64,000 bases of DNA from Calliopsis andreniformis (lineage: Eukaryota > Arthropoda > Insecta > Hymenoptera > Andrenidae). Positions within the stretch are counted from its first letter, which is position 1; each line of letters opens with the position of its first letter. The translations under genes were made by a program, and so were the position numbers. Under the pieces are notes generated by a model, which saw only the letters and a list, made by a program, of their open reading frames with translations, ran no database searches and was not told the DNA's origin. Location: NCBI RefSeq assembly GCF_051401765.1, contig NW_027480450.1:4030001-4094000 (forward strand), read 5' to 3'. Shown piece by piece: positions 1 to 14,000 of the stretch.

Positions 1-1121
1 CTCAATCCTCAATCCTCAATCCTCAATTGTCAATCCTCAATCCTCAATCCTCAATCTTCAATCCTCAGTCCCAAATCCTCAATCTTCAATCCTCAATCCT
101 CAATCCTCAATCCTCAATCCTCAATCCTCAATCCTCAATCTTCAATCCTCAATACTCAATCCTCGATCTTCAATCAACAATCCTCAATCCTCAATCCTCA
201 ATCCTCAATCAACAATCCTCAATCTTCAATACTCAATCCTCAATCCTCAATCCTCAATCCTCAATCCTCAATTCTCAATCCTCAATCATCAATCCTCAAT
301 CTTTAATACTCAGGCCTCAATCCTCAATCCTCAATCCTCAATACTCAACCATCAATCCTCAATTCTTCAATACTCATTAGAATATCCTGAATTCTCAGGA
401 TTCAATACTCAAACCTGAATCCTCAACCCTCAGCCCTCATCCTCCATCCTCAATCCTCAATCCTCAAACCTCAATCTTCAATCCTCAATATTCAATCCTC
501 AGTAATGAATACTGGATCTTCAATACTCAATCCTCAATCCTCTATCCTCAATCCTCAATCCTCAATCCTCAATCGTCAATCCTCAATCCCCAATCCTCAA
601 TCTTCAATCCTCAATCCTCAATCCTCAATTTCCAATCCTCAATCTTCAATCCTCAATCCTCAATACTCAATCCTCAATCCTCAATCTTCAATCCTCAATA
701 CTCAACCTTCACTCCTCAATTCCCAATCCTCAATCTTTAATCCCCAATCCTCAATCCTCAATCTTCAATCCTCAATACTCAATCTTCAATCCTCAGACCT
801 CAATCATCAATCCTCAATTCTCAATCGTCAATCCTCAATCCTCAGACCTCAAACTTCAATACTCAGCCCTCAGTCCTCGTCCTCAATCCACAACCCTCAA
901 TCCTCTATCCTCAATCTTCAATCATCAATATTCAACCTTCAATACTCAATCCTCAATCCTCAATCCTCAATCCTCAGTCCTCAATCCTCAATGTTCAATC
1001 CTCAATACCCAATCCTCAATCTTCAATCCTCGATCCTCAATCCTCAATCCTCAGTCCTCAAACCTCAATCCTGAATCCTCAATCCTGCATCCTCAATCTT
1101 CAGCCCTCAGTCCTCAACAAG
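1..1121 (+). repeat. Left partial higher-order repeat (B1 to A1)
   Basis: This stretch carries a B1 core near 386, with CATTAG where other copies have CAATAG. The module containing AATGAATACTGGATC follows at about 503, then block C near 868, and it runs into A1 at 1122. The same order and nearly the same bases recur at 7.2-8.3 kb, 9.9-11.1 kb, 16.9-18.0 kb, 20.2-21.3 kb and 37.6-38.7 kb. It is the right part of a higher-order unit whose start lies outside the window. Confidence 0.8.
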
Positions 1122-4100
1122 CAGTTGTCAATCCTCGATCCTCAATAGAATATTCTCAATTCACAGTTTTCTATACTCAATACTCAATCTGCAATCTTCA
1201 AATCTGTATCCACAAACATCAATTCTCATTACTCAGCCCTCAACACTCAGTCCTCAATGTTCAATACTCAATCCTCAAATCTCGATCTTCAATCCTCAAT
1301 ACTGAATCTTCAATCCTCAGTCCTCAATCCTCAATTCTCAATCCTCAATCCTGAATCTTCAATCCTCTGTCCCAAATACTCAATCCTCAATCCTCAATCC
1401 TCAATCCTCAATGCTCAATCCCCAATCCTCAATCTTCAATCCTCAGTACTCAATCTTCAATCCTCAATCCTCAGTCCTCAATCCTCAATCCAAAATCCTC
1501 AATCTTCAATCCTCAGTACTCAATCCTCAATCCTCAATCCTCAATCTTCAATCCTCAGTCATCAATCCTCAATCTTCAATACTCAATCGTCAATCGTCAG
1601 ACCTCAATCCTCAATCCTCAATCCTCGTTCCTCAAACCTCAATCCTCAACCCTCAGTCCTCATCCCCAATTCTCAATTCTCAATCTTCAATACTCAATCC
1701 TCAATCCTCAATTCTCAGTCCTCAATACTCAATCCTCAATCCTCAATCCTCAATCTTCAATCCTCAATACTCAATCATCACTCCTCAATTCCCAATCCTC
1801 AATCCTTAATCCCCAATCCTCAATCCTCAATCTTCAATCCTCAATACTCAATCTTCAATCCTCAGTCCTCCATCCTCAATCCTCATTTCTCAACCCTTAA
1901 CCCTCAATCCTCAGACCTCAAACATCAATACTCAACCCTCAGTCCTCGTCCTCAATCCACAATCGTCAATACTCAATCCTCAATCTTCAATCCTCCATAC
2001 ACAATCTTCAATCCTCAATCCTCAGTCCTCAAACCTCAATTCCGAATCCTCAATCCTCAATCCTCAATCCTCAATCCTCAATCCTCAGTCATGAATACTC
2101 AATCTTCAATATTCAATCCTCAATCCTATATCCTCAATCCTCAATCCTCAATCCTCAATCCTCAATCCTCAATCTTCAATCCTCAATACACAATCTTCAA
2201 TCCTCAATCCTCAGTTCTCAAACTTCAATTCCGAATCCTCAATCCTGAATCCTCAATCTTCAGCCCTCAGTTCTCAACAATCAGTTGTCAATCCTCAATC
2301 CTCAATAGAAAATCATCAATTCACAGTTTTCAATACTCAATACTCTATCTGCAATCTTCAAATGTCTATCCACAAACATCAATCCTCATCACTCAACCCT
2401 CAACACTCAGCCCTCAATGTTCAATCCTCAGTCCTCAATCCTCAATCCTCAATCCTCAATACTCAACCATCAATCCTCAATTCTTCAATACTCAATAGAA
2501 TATCCTGAATTCTCAGGATTCAATACTGAAGCCTCTATCCTCAACCCTCAGCCCTCATCCTCCATCCTCAATCTTCAATCCTCAATACTCAATCCTCAGT
2601 CATGAATACTCAATCTTCAATACTCAATCCTCAATCCTCTATCCTCAATCCTCAATCCTCAGTCCTCAATCCTCAATCCTCAACCGTCAATCCTCAATCC
2701 CCAACCCTCAATCTTCAATCCTCAATCCTCAATCCTCAATCCTCAATCCTCAGTCCTCAGTCATGAATACTCAATCTTCAATAATCAATCCTCAATCCTC
2801 TATCCTCAATCCTCAATCCTCAATCCTCAATCGTCAATCCTCAATCCCCAACCCTCAATCTTCAATCCTCGATCCTCAATCCTCAATCCTCAATCCTCAA
2901 TCTTCAATCCTCAATACTCAATCTTCACTCCTCAATTTCCAATCCTCAATCCTTAATCCCCAACCCTCAGACCTCAATCTGCAATCCTCAATACTCAATC
3001 TTCAATCCTCAGTCCTCAATCCTCAATCCTCAATTCTCAATCCTCAATCCTCAGTCCTCAGACCTCAAACATCAATACTCAACCCTCAGTCCTCGTCCTC
3101 AGTCCACAACCCTCGATACTCAATCCTCAATCTTCAATCATCAATATTCAATCTTCAATCCTCAATCCTCAATCCTCAGTCCTCAATCCTCAGTCCTCAA
3201 ACCACAATCCTGAATCCTCAATCCTGAATCCTCAATCTTCAGCCCCCAGTCCTCAACAATCAGTTGTCAATCCTCAATCCTCAATAGAATATCCTCAATT
3301 CACAGTTTTCAATACTCAATACCCTATCTGCAATCTTCAAATCTCTATCCACAAACATCAATTCTCACCACTCAACCCTCAACACTAAGTCCCCAATCCT
3401 CAATCTTCAATCCTCAATCCTCAATCCTCAATCCTCAATCCTCAATCTTCAATACTCAACACTCAATCTTCAATCCTCAATCCTCAATTCTCAATCCCCA
3501 ATCCTCAATCCTCAACCCTCATTCTTCAATCCTCAATACCCAATCCTCAATCTTCAATTATCAATCCTCAATCCTCAATTCTCAATCCACAATCCTCAGC
3601 CCTCAGTCCTCAATCCTCAGTCCTCAACCCTCAGCCCTCATCCTCAATCCTCAATTCTCAATCCTCAATCCTCAATCTTCAATCCTCAATACTCAACCTT
3701 CAATCCTCAATCCTCAGTCCTCAAACCTCAATTCTGAATCCTCAATCCTGAATCCTCAATCTTCAGCCCTCAGTCCTCAACAATCAGTTGTCAATCCTCA
3801 ATCCTCGATAGAATATCCTCAATTCACAGTTTTCAATACTCAATACTCCATCTGCAATCTTCAAATCACTATCCACAAACATCAATTCTCATCACTCAAC
3901 CCTCAACACTCAGTCCTCAATGTTCAATACTCAATCCTCAATCCTCAATCCTCAATCCTCAATCCTCAATCTTCAATCCTCAGTCCCAAATCCTCAATCT
4001 TCAATCCTCAATCCTCAATCCTCAAACCTCAATCCTCAATCCTCTATCTTCAATCCTCAATGCTCAATCCTCAATGATCAATCCTCAATCCTCAATCCTC

Positions 4101-4520
4101 AACCCTCAATCCTCAATCATCAATCCTCAATCTTCAATACTCAATCCTCAATCCTCAATACTCAATCCTCAATCCTCAATCCTCAATCATCAATACTCAA
4201 TCTTCAATACTCAGTCCTCAATCCTCAATCCTCAGTCCTCAATACTCTACCATCAATCCTCAATTCTTCAATACTCAATAGAATATCCTGAATTCTCAGG
4301 ATTCAATACTCAACCCTCAATCCTCAACGCTCAGCCCTCATCCTCCATCCTCAATCCTCAATCCTCAATCCTAAACCTTCAATCCTCAATACTCAATCCT
4401 CAGTCATGAATACTCAATATTCAATACTCAATCCTCAATCCTCTATCCTCAATCCTCAATCCTCAGTCCTCAATCCTCAATCCTCAATCCCCAATCCTCA
4501 ATCCTCAATCCTCAATCCTC

Positions 4521-4800
4521 AATACTCGATCCTCAATCCTCAGTCATGAATACTCAATCTTCAATACTCAATCCTCAGACCTCTATCCTCAATCCTCAGT
4601 CCTCAAACCTCAATCGTCAATCCTCAATCCCCAATCCTCAATCTTCAATCCTCAATCCTCAATCCTCAATCCTCAATCCTCAATTTCCAATCCTCAATAC
4701 TCAATCTTCACTCCTCAATTCCCAATCCTCAATCCTTAATCACCAATCCTCAATCCTCAATTCCCAATCCTCAATCCTTAATCCCCAATCCTCAATCCTC
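4521..4800 (+). repeat. 280-bp local tandem duplication, copy 1
   Basis: The sequence from AATACTCGATCC through the CCTTAATCCCC stretch repeats immediately at 4801-5080. The shift is 280 bases, exactly 40 heptamers. Both copies contain the marker CAGTCATGAATACTC (ATG at 4546 and 4826) followed by the unusual TCAGACCTCTATCC. Confidence 0.88.
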
Positions 4801-5080
4801 AATACTCGATCCTCAATCCTCAGTCATGAATACTCAATCTTCAATACTCAATCCTCAGACCTCTATCCTCAATCCTCAGTCCTCAAACCTCAATCGTCAA
4901 TCCTCAATCCCCAATCCTCAATCTTCAATCCTCAATCCTCAATCCTCAATCCTCAATCCTCAATTTCCAATCCTCAATACTCAATCTTCACTCCTCAATT
5001 CCCAATCCTCAATCCTTAATCACCAATCCTCAATCCTCAATTCCCAATCCTCAATCCTTAATACCCAATCCTCAATCCTC
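4801..5080 (+). repeat. 280-bp local tandem duplication, copy 2
   Basis: This is identical by eye to 4521-4800 except for A at 5063 against C at 4783. It diverges after 5080, where copy 1 has ACTCGAT and this copy has CTTCAAT. Such high identity means the event is recent. Confidence 0.88.
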
Positions 5081-5357
5081 AATCTTCAATCCTCAATACT
5101 CAATCTTCAATCCTCAGTCCTCAATCCTCAATCCTCAATTCTCAATCCTCAATCCTCAATCCTCAGACCTCAAACATCAATACTCAACCCTCAGTCCTCG
5201 TCCTCAATCCACAACACTCAATACTCAATCCTCAATCTTCAAACGTCAATATTCAATCTTCAATCCTCAATCCTGAATCCTCAGTCCTCAATCCTCAGTT
5301 CTCAAACCTCATTCCTGAATCCTCAAACCTGAATCCTCAATGTTCAGCCCCCAGTCC

Positions 5358-5400
5358 TCAGCAATCAGTTGTCAATCCTCAATCCTCAATCCTCAATTCT
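5358..5400 (+). repeat. Truncated block A (left end only)
   Basis: The stretch opens as an A4 copy (CCCCCAGTCCTCAGCAATCAGTTG). Two heptamers later it passes into plain TCAATCC and TCAATTC repeats, with no TCAATAG or ACAGTTT core. The other 64 sites keep the core, so this is a deletion or exchange breakpoint inside block A. Confidence 0.75.
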
Positions 5401-7046
5401 CAATCCTCAATCCTCAGTCCTCAGTCCTCAATCCTCAGTCCTCAACCCTCTGCCCTCATCCTCAATCCTCAATCCTCAATTACCAATCCTCAATCTTCAA
5501 TCCTCAAGACCCAACCTTCAATCCTCAATCATCAATCCTCAGTCCTCAATCCTCAATCCTCAATCCTCAGTCCTCAGTCCCCAAACCTCAATCCTCAACC
5601 CTCAGACCTCATCCTCAATCCTCAATCCTCAATACTCAATCCTCAATCTTCAATCCTCAATACTCAACCTTCAATCCTCAATCCTCAGTCCTCAATCCTC
5701 AATTCTGAATCCTCAATACTCAACCTTCAACCCTCAATCCTCAGTCCTCAATATTCAGCCATCAATCCTCAATTCTCAATACTCAATAGAATATCCTGAA
5801 TTCGCAAGATTCAATACTCAAACCTCAATCCTCAATCCTCAGTCCCCAATCCTCAGTCTTCAATCCTCAATCCTCAATCCTCAATCCTCAATCCTCAATC
5901 CTCAATCTTCAATCCTCAATACTCAATCCTCAATCCTCAGTCCTCAATCCTCAATCCTCAGTCATCAATCCTCAATCTTCAATACTCAATCGTCAATCGT
6001 CAGACCTCAATCCTAAATCCTCAATCCTCGTTCCTCAAACCTCAATCCTCAACCCTCAGTCCTCATCCCCAATTCTCAATTCTCAATCTTCAATACTCAA
6101 TCCTCAGTCCTCAATTCTCAGTCCTCAATACTCAACCATCAATACTGAATTCTCAATACACAATAGAATATCCTGAATTCGCAGGATTCAATACTCAAAC
6201 CTCACTCCTATACCCTCAGCCCTCATCCTCCATCCTCGATCCTCAGCCCTCATCCTCAATCCTCAATAATCAATCCTCAAACCTCAATCCTCAATCCTCA
6301 ATCATCAATACTCAATCTTCAATACTCTATCCTCAATCCTCAATCCTCAATCCTCAGTCCTCAATCCTCAATCGTCAATCTTCAATCCCCAATCCTCAAT
6401 CTTCAATCCTCAATCCTCAATCCTCAATCCTCTATCCTCAATCTTCAATCCTCAATACTCAATCATCACTCTTCAATTCCCAATCCTCAATCCTTAATCC
6501 CCAATCCTCAATCCTCAATCTTCAATCCTCAATACTCAATCTTCAATCCTCAGTCCTCAATCCTCAATCCTCATTTCTCAACCCTCAACCCTCAATCCTC
6601 AGACCTCAAACATCAATACTCAACCCTCAGTCCCCGTCCTCAATCCACAACCCTCAATACTCAACCCTCAATCTTCAATCCTCAATACACAATCTTCAAT
6701 CCTCAATCCTCAGTCCTCAAACCTCAATTCCGAATCCTCAATCCTCAATCCTCAATCCTCAGTCCTCAGTCATGAATGCTCAATCTTCAATACTCAATCC
6801 TCAATCCTCTATCCTCAATCCTCAATCCTCAATCCTCAATCCTCAATCCTCAATCTTCAATCCTCAATACACAATCTTCAATCCTCAATCCTCAGTCCTC
6901 AAACCTCAATTCCGAATCCTCAATCCTGAATCCTCAATCTTCAATCCTCAATACTCAACCTTCAATCCTCAATCCTCAGTCCTGAAACCTCAATTCTGAA
7001 TCCTCAACCCTGAATCCTCAAACTTCAGCCCTCAGTCCTCAACAGT

Positions 7047-9771
7047 CAGTTGTCAATCCTCTATCCCCAATAGAATATCCTCAACTCACAGCTTTAAGTA
7101 CTCAGTACTCAATCTGCAATCTTCAAATCTCTATCCACAAACATCAATTCTCACCTCTCAACCCTCAACACTCTGTCCTCAATGTTCAATCCTCAATTCC
7201 TAATTCTCAACCTTCAATTCTCAATACTGAATCTTCAATCCTCAATCCTCAATCCTCAATCCTCAATCCTCAATCCTCAATCCTCAATCTTCAATCCTCA
7301 GTCCCAAATCCTCAATCTTCAATCCTCAATCCTCAATCCTCAATCCTCAATCCTCAATCCTCAATCTTCAATCCTCAATACTCAATCCTCGATCCTCAAT
7401 CAACAATCCTCAATCCTCAATCCTCAATCCTCAATCAACAATCCTCAATCTTCAATACTCAATCCTCAATCCTCAGTCCTCAATCCTCAATCCTCAATCC
7501 TCAATCATCAATCCTCAATCTTTAATACTCAGTCCTCAATCCTCAATCCTCAATCCTCAATACTCAACCATCAATCCTCAATTCTTCAATACTCAATAGA
7601 ATATCCTGAATTCTCAGGATTCAATACTCAAACCTCAATCCTCAACCCTCAGCCCTCATCCTCCATCCTCAATCCTCAATCCTCAATCCTCAATCTTCAA
7701 TCCTCAATACTCAATCCTCAGTAATGAATACTGGATCTTCAATACTCAATCCTCAATCCTCTATCCTCAATCCTCAATCCTCAATCCTCAATCGTCAATC
7801 CTCAATCCCCAATCCTCAATCTTCAATCCTCAATCCTCAATCCTCAATTTCCAATCCTCAATCTTCAATCCTCAATCCTCAATACTCAATCCTCAATCCT
7901 CAATCTTCAATCCTCAATACTCAACCTTCACTCCTCAATTCCCAATCCTCAATCTTTAATCCCCAATCCTCAATCCTCAATCTTCAATCCTCAATACTCA
8001 ATCTTCAATCCTCAGACCTCAATCATCAATCCTCAATTCTCAATCCTCAATCCTCAATCCTCAGACCTCAAACTTCAATACTCAACCCTCAGTCCTCGTC
8101 CTCAATCCACAACCCTCAATCCTCTATCCTCAATCTTCAATCATCAATATTCAACCTTCAATACTCAATCCTCAATCCTCAATCCTCAGTCCTCAATCCT
8201 CAATGTTCAATCCTCAATACCCAATCCTCAATCTTCAATCCTCGATCCTCAATCCTCAATCCTCAGTCCTCAAACCTCAATCCTGAATCCTCAATCCTGC
8301 ATCCTCAATCTTCAGCCCTCAGTCCACAACAAGCAGTTGTCAATCCTCAATCGTCAATAGAATATTCTCAATTCACAGTTTTCTATACTCAATACTCAAT
8401 CTGCAATCTTCAAATCTGTATCCACAAACATCAATTCTCATTACTCAGCCCTCAACACTCAGTCCTCAATGTTCAATACTCAATCCTCAAATCTCGATCT
8501 TCAATCCTCAATACTGAATCTTCAATCCTCAATCCTCAATCCTCAATTCTCAATCCTCAATCCTGAATCTTCAATCCTCTGTCCCAAATACTCAATCCTC
8601 AATCCTCAATCCTCAATCCTCAATGCTCAATCCCCAATCCTCAATCTTCAATCCTCAATACTCAATCTTCAATACTGAATTCTCAATCCTCAATCCTCAA
8701 TCCTCAATCCTCAATCCTCAATCATCAACCCTCAATCTTCAATACTCAATCCTCAATCCTCAATTCTCAATCCTCAATACTCAACCATCAATACTCAATC
8801 CTCAATACACTATAGAATATCCTGAATTCGCAGGATTCAATACTCAAACCTTAATCCTCAACCATCAGCCCTCATCCTCCATCCTCGATCCTCAGCCCTC
8901 ATCCTCAATCCTCAATACTCAATCCTCAATCCTCAATCCTCAATCGTCAACCTTCAATCCTGAATATTCAGTCTTCAATCCTCAATCCTCAATTCTCAAT
9001 CCTCAATCCTCAGTCCTCAATCCTCAATCCTCAATTCTCAATCCTCAATCCTCAGTCCTCAGACCTCAAACATCAATACTGAACCCTCAGTCCTCATCCT
9101 CAGTCCACAACCCTCAATACTCAATCCTCAACCTTCAATCATCAATATTCAATCTTCAATCCTCAATCCTCAATCCTCAGTCCTCAATCCTCAGTCCTCA
9201 AACCTCAATCCTGAATCCTCAATCCTGAATCCTCAATCTTCGGCCCCCAGTCCTCAACAATCAGTTGTCAATCCTCAATCCTCGATAGAATATCCTCAAT
9301 TCACAGTTTTCAATACTCAATACTCCATCTGCAATCTTCAAATCACTATCCACAAACATCAATTCTCATCACTCAACCCTCAACACTCAGTCCCCAATCC
9401 TCAATCTTCAATCTTCAATCGTCAATCCTCAATCCTCAATCGTCAACCTTCAATCCTGAATATTCAGTCTTCAATCCTCAATCCACAATCCACAATCCTC
9501 AACCCTCATTCTTCAATCCTCAATACCCAATCCTCAATCTTCAATCGTCAATCCTCAATCATCAATTCTCAATCCTCAATCCTCAGTCCTCAGTCCTCAA
9601 TCCTCAGTCCTCAACCCTCAGCCCTCATCCTCAATCCCCAGTCCTCAATCCTCAATCCTCAATCTTCAATCCTCAATACTCAACCTTCAATCCTCAATCC
9701 TCAGTCCTGAAACCTCAATTCTGAATCCTCAACCCTGAATCCTCAAACTTCAGCCCTCAGTCCTCAACAGT
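7047..9771 (+). repeat. Higher-order unit, shortened: A3-B1-A1-B2-A4/A2 hybrid
   Basis: Markers are A3 (7047), B1 (7605), A1 (8334), B2 (8821) and a hybrid A block (9262), with the next A3 at 9772. Spacing from A1 to the hybrid is 928 bases and from the hybrid to A3 510 bases, matching the intact A1-A4 and A2-A3 spacings. Only the A4-A2 interval (601 or 740 bases elsewhere) is missing. The A3 at 7047 has ACAGCTTTAAGTACTC instead of the usual CAGTTTTCAGTACTC. Confidence 0.85.
9254..9395 (+). repeat. Hybrid block A4/A2, a crossover product
   Basis: The left flank has the A4 signature (CGGCCCCCAGTCC). From TCGATAG onward the block has the A2 signature (CTCCATCTGC, ATCACTATCC). The switch lies between about 9248 and 9287. 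Distances on either side are those of the two parent blocks, so one homologous unequal exchange or deletion within block A explains it. Confidence 0.82.
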
Positions 9772-11058
9772 CAGTTGTCAATCCTCTATCCCCAATAGAA
9801 TATCCTCAACTCACAGTTTTCAGTACTCAGTACTCAATCTGCAATCTTCAAATCTCTATCCACAAACATCAATTCTCACCTCTCAACGCTCAACACTCAG
9901 TCCTCAATGTTCAATCCTCAATTCTCAATTCTCAACCTTCAATCCTCAATACTGAATCTTCAATTCTCAATCCTCAATCCTCAATCCTCAATCCTCAATC
10001 CTCAATCCTCAATCTTCAATCCTCAGTCCCAAATCCTCAATCTTCAATCCTCAATCCTCAATCCTCAATCCTCAATCCTCAATCCTCAATCCTCAATCTT
10101 CAATCCTCAATACTCAATCCTCGATCTTCAATCAACAGTCCTCAATCCTCAATCCTCAATCCTCAATCAACAATCCTCAATCTTCAATACTCAATCCTCA
10201 ATCCTCAATCCTCAATCCTCAATCCGCAATTCTCAATCCTCAATCATCAATCCTCAATCTTTAATACTCAGGCCTCAATCCTCAATCCTCAATCCTCAAT
10301 ACTCAACCATCAATCCTCAATTCTTCAATACTCAATAGAATATCCTGAATTCTCAGGATTCAATACTCAAACCTGAATCCTCAACCCTCAGCCCTCATCC
10401 TCCATCCTCAATCCTCAATCCTCAAACCTGAATCTTCAATCCTCAATACTCAATCCTCAGTAATGAATACTGGATCTTCAATACTCAATCCTCAATCCTC
10501 TATCCTCAATCCTCAATCCTCAATCCTCAATCGTCAATCCTCAATCCCCAATCCTCAATCTTCAATCCTCAATCCTCAATCCTCAATTTCCAATCCTCAA
10601 TCTTCAATCCTCAATCCTCAATACTCAATCCTCAATCCTCAATCTTCAATCCTCAATACTCAACCTTCACTCCTCAATTCCCAATCCTCAATCTTTAATC
10701 CCCAATCCTCAATCCTCAATCTTCAATCCTCAATACTCAATCTTCAATCCTCAGACCTCAATCATCAATCCTCAATTCTCAATCGTCAATCCTCAATCCT
10801 CAGAACTCAAACTTCAATACTCAGCCCTCAGTCCTCGTCCTCAATCCACAACCCTCAATCCTCTATCCTCAATATTCAATCACCAATATTCAACCTTCAA
10901 TACTCAATCCTCAATCCTCAATCCTCAGTCCTCAATCCTCAATGTTCAATCCTCAATACCCAATCCTCAATCTTCAATCCTCGATCCTCAATCCTCAATC
11001 CTCAGTCCTCAAACCTCAATCCTGAATCCTCAATCTTCAGCCCTCAGTCCTCAACAAG
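9772..11058 (+). repeat. A3-B1-A1 part of a higher-order unit
   Basis: A3 at 9772, B1 near 10344 and A1 at 11059 span 1287 bases, the same as 7047 to 8334. The stretch includes the AATGAATACTGGATC module at about 10461. Its relatives at 16688, 20021 and 37426 are 1294, 1280 and 1294 bases long; all four lengths differ by multiples of 7. Confidence 0.85.
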
Positions 11059-14000
11059 CAGTTGTCAATCCTCGATCCTCAATAGAATATTCTCAATTCA
11101 CAGTTTTCTATACTCAATACTCAATCTGCAATCTTCAAATCTGTATCCACAAACATCAATTCTCATTACTCAGCCCTCAACACTCAGTCCTCAATGTTCA
11201 ATACTCAATCCTCAAATCTCGATCTTCAATCCTCAATACTGAATCTTCAATCCTCAGTCCTCAATCCTCAATTCTCAACCCTCAATCCTGAATCTTCAAT
11301 CCTCTGTCCCAAATACTCAATCCTCAATCCTCAATCCTCAATCCTCAATGCTCAATCCCCAATCCTCAATCTTCAATCCTCAATACTCAATCTTCAATCC
11401 TCAATCCTCAGTCCTCAATCCTCAATCCAAAATCCTCAATCTTCAATCCTCAGTACTCAATCCTCAATCCTCAATCCTCAATCTTCAATCCTCAGTCATC
11501 AATCCTCAATCTTCAATACTCAATCGTCAATCGTCAGACCTCAATCCTCAATCCTCAATCCTCGTTCCTCAAACCTCAATCCTCAACCCTCAGTCCTCAT
11601 CCCCAATTCTCAATTCTCAATCTTCAATACTCAATCCTCAATCCTCAATTCTCAGTCCTCAATACTCAATCCTCAATCCTCAATCCTCAATCTTCAATCC
11701 TCAATACTCAATCATCACTCCTCAATTCCCAATCCTCAATCCTTAATCCCCAATCCTCAATCCTCAATCTTCAATCCTCAATACTCAATCTTCAATCCTC
11801 AGTCCTCAATCCTCAATCCTCATTTCTCAACCCTTAACCCTCAATCCTCAGACCTCAAACATCAATACTCAACCCTCAGTCCTCGTCCTCAATCCACAAT
11901 CGTCAATACTCAATCCTCAATCTTCAATCCTCAATACACAATCTTCAATCCTCAATCCTCAGTCCTCAAACCTCAATTCCGAATCCAAAATCCTCAATCC
12001 TCAATCCTCAATCCTCAATCCTCAGTCATGAATACTCAATCTTCAATATTCAATCCTCAATCCTATATCCTCAGTCCTCAATCCTCAATCCTCAATCCTC
12101 AATACTCAACCATCAATCCTCAATTCTTCAATACTCAATAGAATATCCTGAATTCTCAGGATTCAATACTGAAGCCTCTATCCTCAACCCTCAGCCCTCA
12201 TCCTCCATCCTCAATCTTCAATCCTCAATACTCAATCCTCAGTCATGAATACTCAATCTTCAATACTCAATCCTCAATCCTCTATCCTCAATCCTCAATC
12301 CTCAGTCCTCAATCCTCAATCCTCAACCGTCAATCCTCAATCCCCAACCCTCAATCTTCAATCCTCAATCCTCAATCCTCAATCCTCAATCCTCAGTCCT
12401 CAGTCATGAATACTCAATCTTCAATAATCAATCCTCAATCCTCTATCCTCAATCCTCAATCCTCAATCCTCAATCGTCAATCCTCAATCCCCAACCCTCA
12501 ATCTTCAATCCTCAATCCTCAATCCTCAATCCTCAATCCTCAATCTTCAATCCTCAATACTCAATCTTCACACCTCAATTTCCAATCCTCAATCCTTAAT
12601 CCCCAACCCTCAGACCTCAATCTGCAATCCTCAATACTCAATCTTCAATCCTCAGTCCTCAATCCTCAATCCTCAATTCTCAATCCTCAATCCTCAGTCC
12701 TCAGACCTCAAACATCAATACTCAACCCTCAGTCCTCGTCCTCAGTCCACAACCCTCAATACTCAATCCTCAATCTTCAATCATCAATATTCAATCTTCA
12801 ATCCTCAATCCTCAATCCTCAGTCCTCAATCCTCAGTCCTCAAACCACAATCCTGAATCCTCAATCCTGAATCCTCAATCTTCAGCCCCCAGTCCTCAAC
12901 AATCAGTTGTCAATCCTCAATCCTCAATAGAATATCCTCAATTCACAGTTTTCAATACTCAATACCCTATCTGCAATCTTCAAATCTCTATCCACAAACA
13001 TCAATTCTCACCACTCAACCCTCAACACTAAGTCCCCAATCCTCAATCTTCAATCCTCAATCCTCAATCCTCAATCCTCAATCCTCAATCTTCAATACTC
13101 AACACTCAATCTTCAATCCTCAATCCTCAATTCTCAATCCCCAATCCTCAATCCCCAACCCTCATTCTTCAATCCTCAATACCCAATCCTCAATCTTCAA
13201 TTATCAATCCTCAATCCTCAATTCTCAATCCACAATCCTCAGCCCTCAGTCCTCAATCCTCAGTCCTCAACCCTCAGCCCTCATCCTCAATCCTCAATTC
13301 TCAATCCTCAATCCTCAATCTTCAATCCTCAATACTCAACCTTCAATCCTCAATCCTCAGTCCTCAAACCTCAATTCTGAATCCTCAATCCTGAATCCTC
13401 AATCTTCAGCCCTCAGTCCTCAACAATCAGTTGTCAATCCTCAATCCTCGATAGAATATCCTCAATTCACAGTTTTCAATACTCAATACTCCATCTGCAA
13501 TCTTCAAATCACTATCCACAAACATCAATTCTCATCACTCAACCCTCAACACTCAGTCCTCAATGTTCAATACTCAATCCTCAATTCTCGATATTCAATC
13601 CTCAATACTGAATCTTCAATCCTCAATCCTCAATCCTCAATTCTCAATCCTCAATCCTGAATCCTCAATCCTCTGTCCCAAATACTCAATCCTCAATCCT
13701 CAATGCTCAATCCCCAATCCTCACTCTTCAATCCTCAATACTCAATCTTCAATACTGAATACTCAATCCTCAATCCTCAATCCTCAATCCTCAATCCTCA
13801 ATCATCAACCCTCAATCTTCAATACTCAATCCTCAATCCTCAATTCTCAATCCTCAATTCTCAACCATCAATACTCAATCCTCAATACACTATAGAATAT
13901 CCTGAATTCGCAGGATTCAATACTCAAACCTTAATCCTCAACCATCAGCCCTCATCCTCCATCCTCGATCCTCAGCCCTCATCCTCAATCCTCAATACTC

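Larger units (their letters stand above)
1122..7046 (+). repeat. Mosaic zone of partial higher-order units
   Basis: Order of markers: A1 (1122), A4 side branch (2282), B1 variant with ACTGAAGCCTCTATCC (2504), A4 (3261), A2 (3785), B1 (4287), a 280-bp local duplication (4521-5080), truncated A (5366), B3 (5795) and a B2-like block (6172). The order departs from the 3.3 kb cycle seen further right, and block spacing is irregular (524 to 1680 bases between A blocks). The part around 2.0-3.9 kb has close relatives at 12.0-13.5, 22.9-24.3 and 34.5-36.3 kb. Confidence 0.75.
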
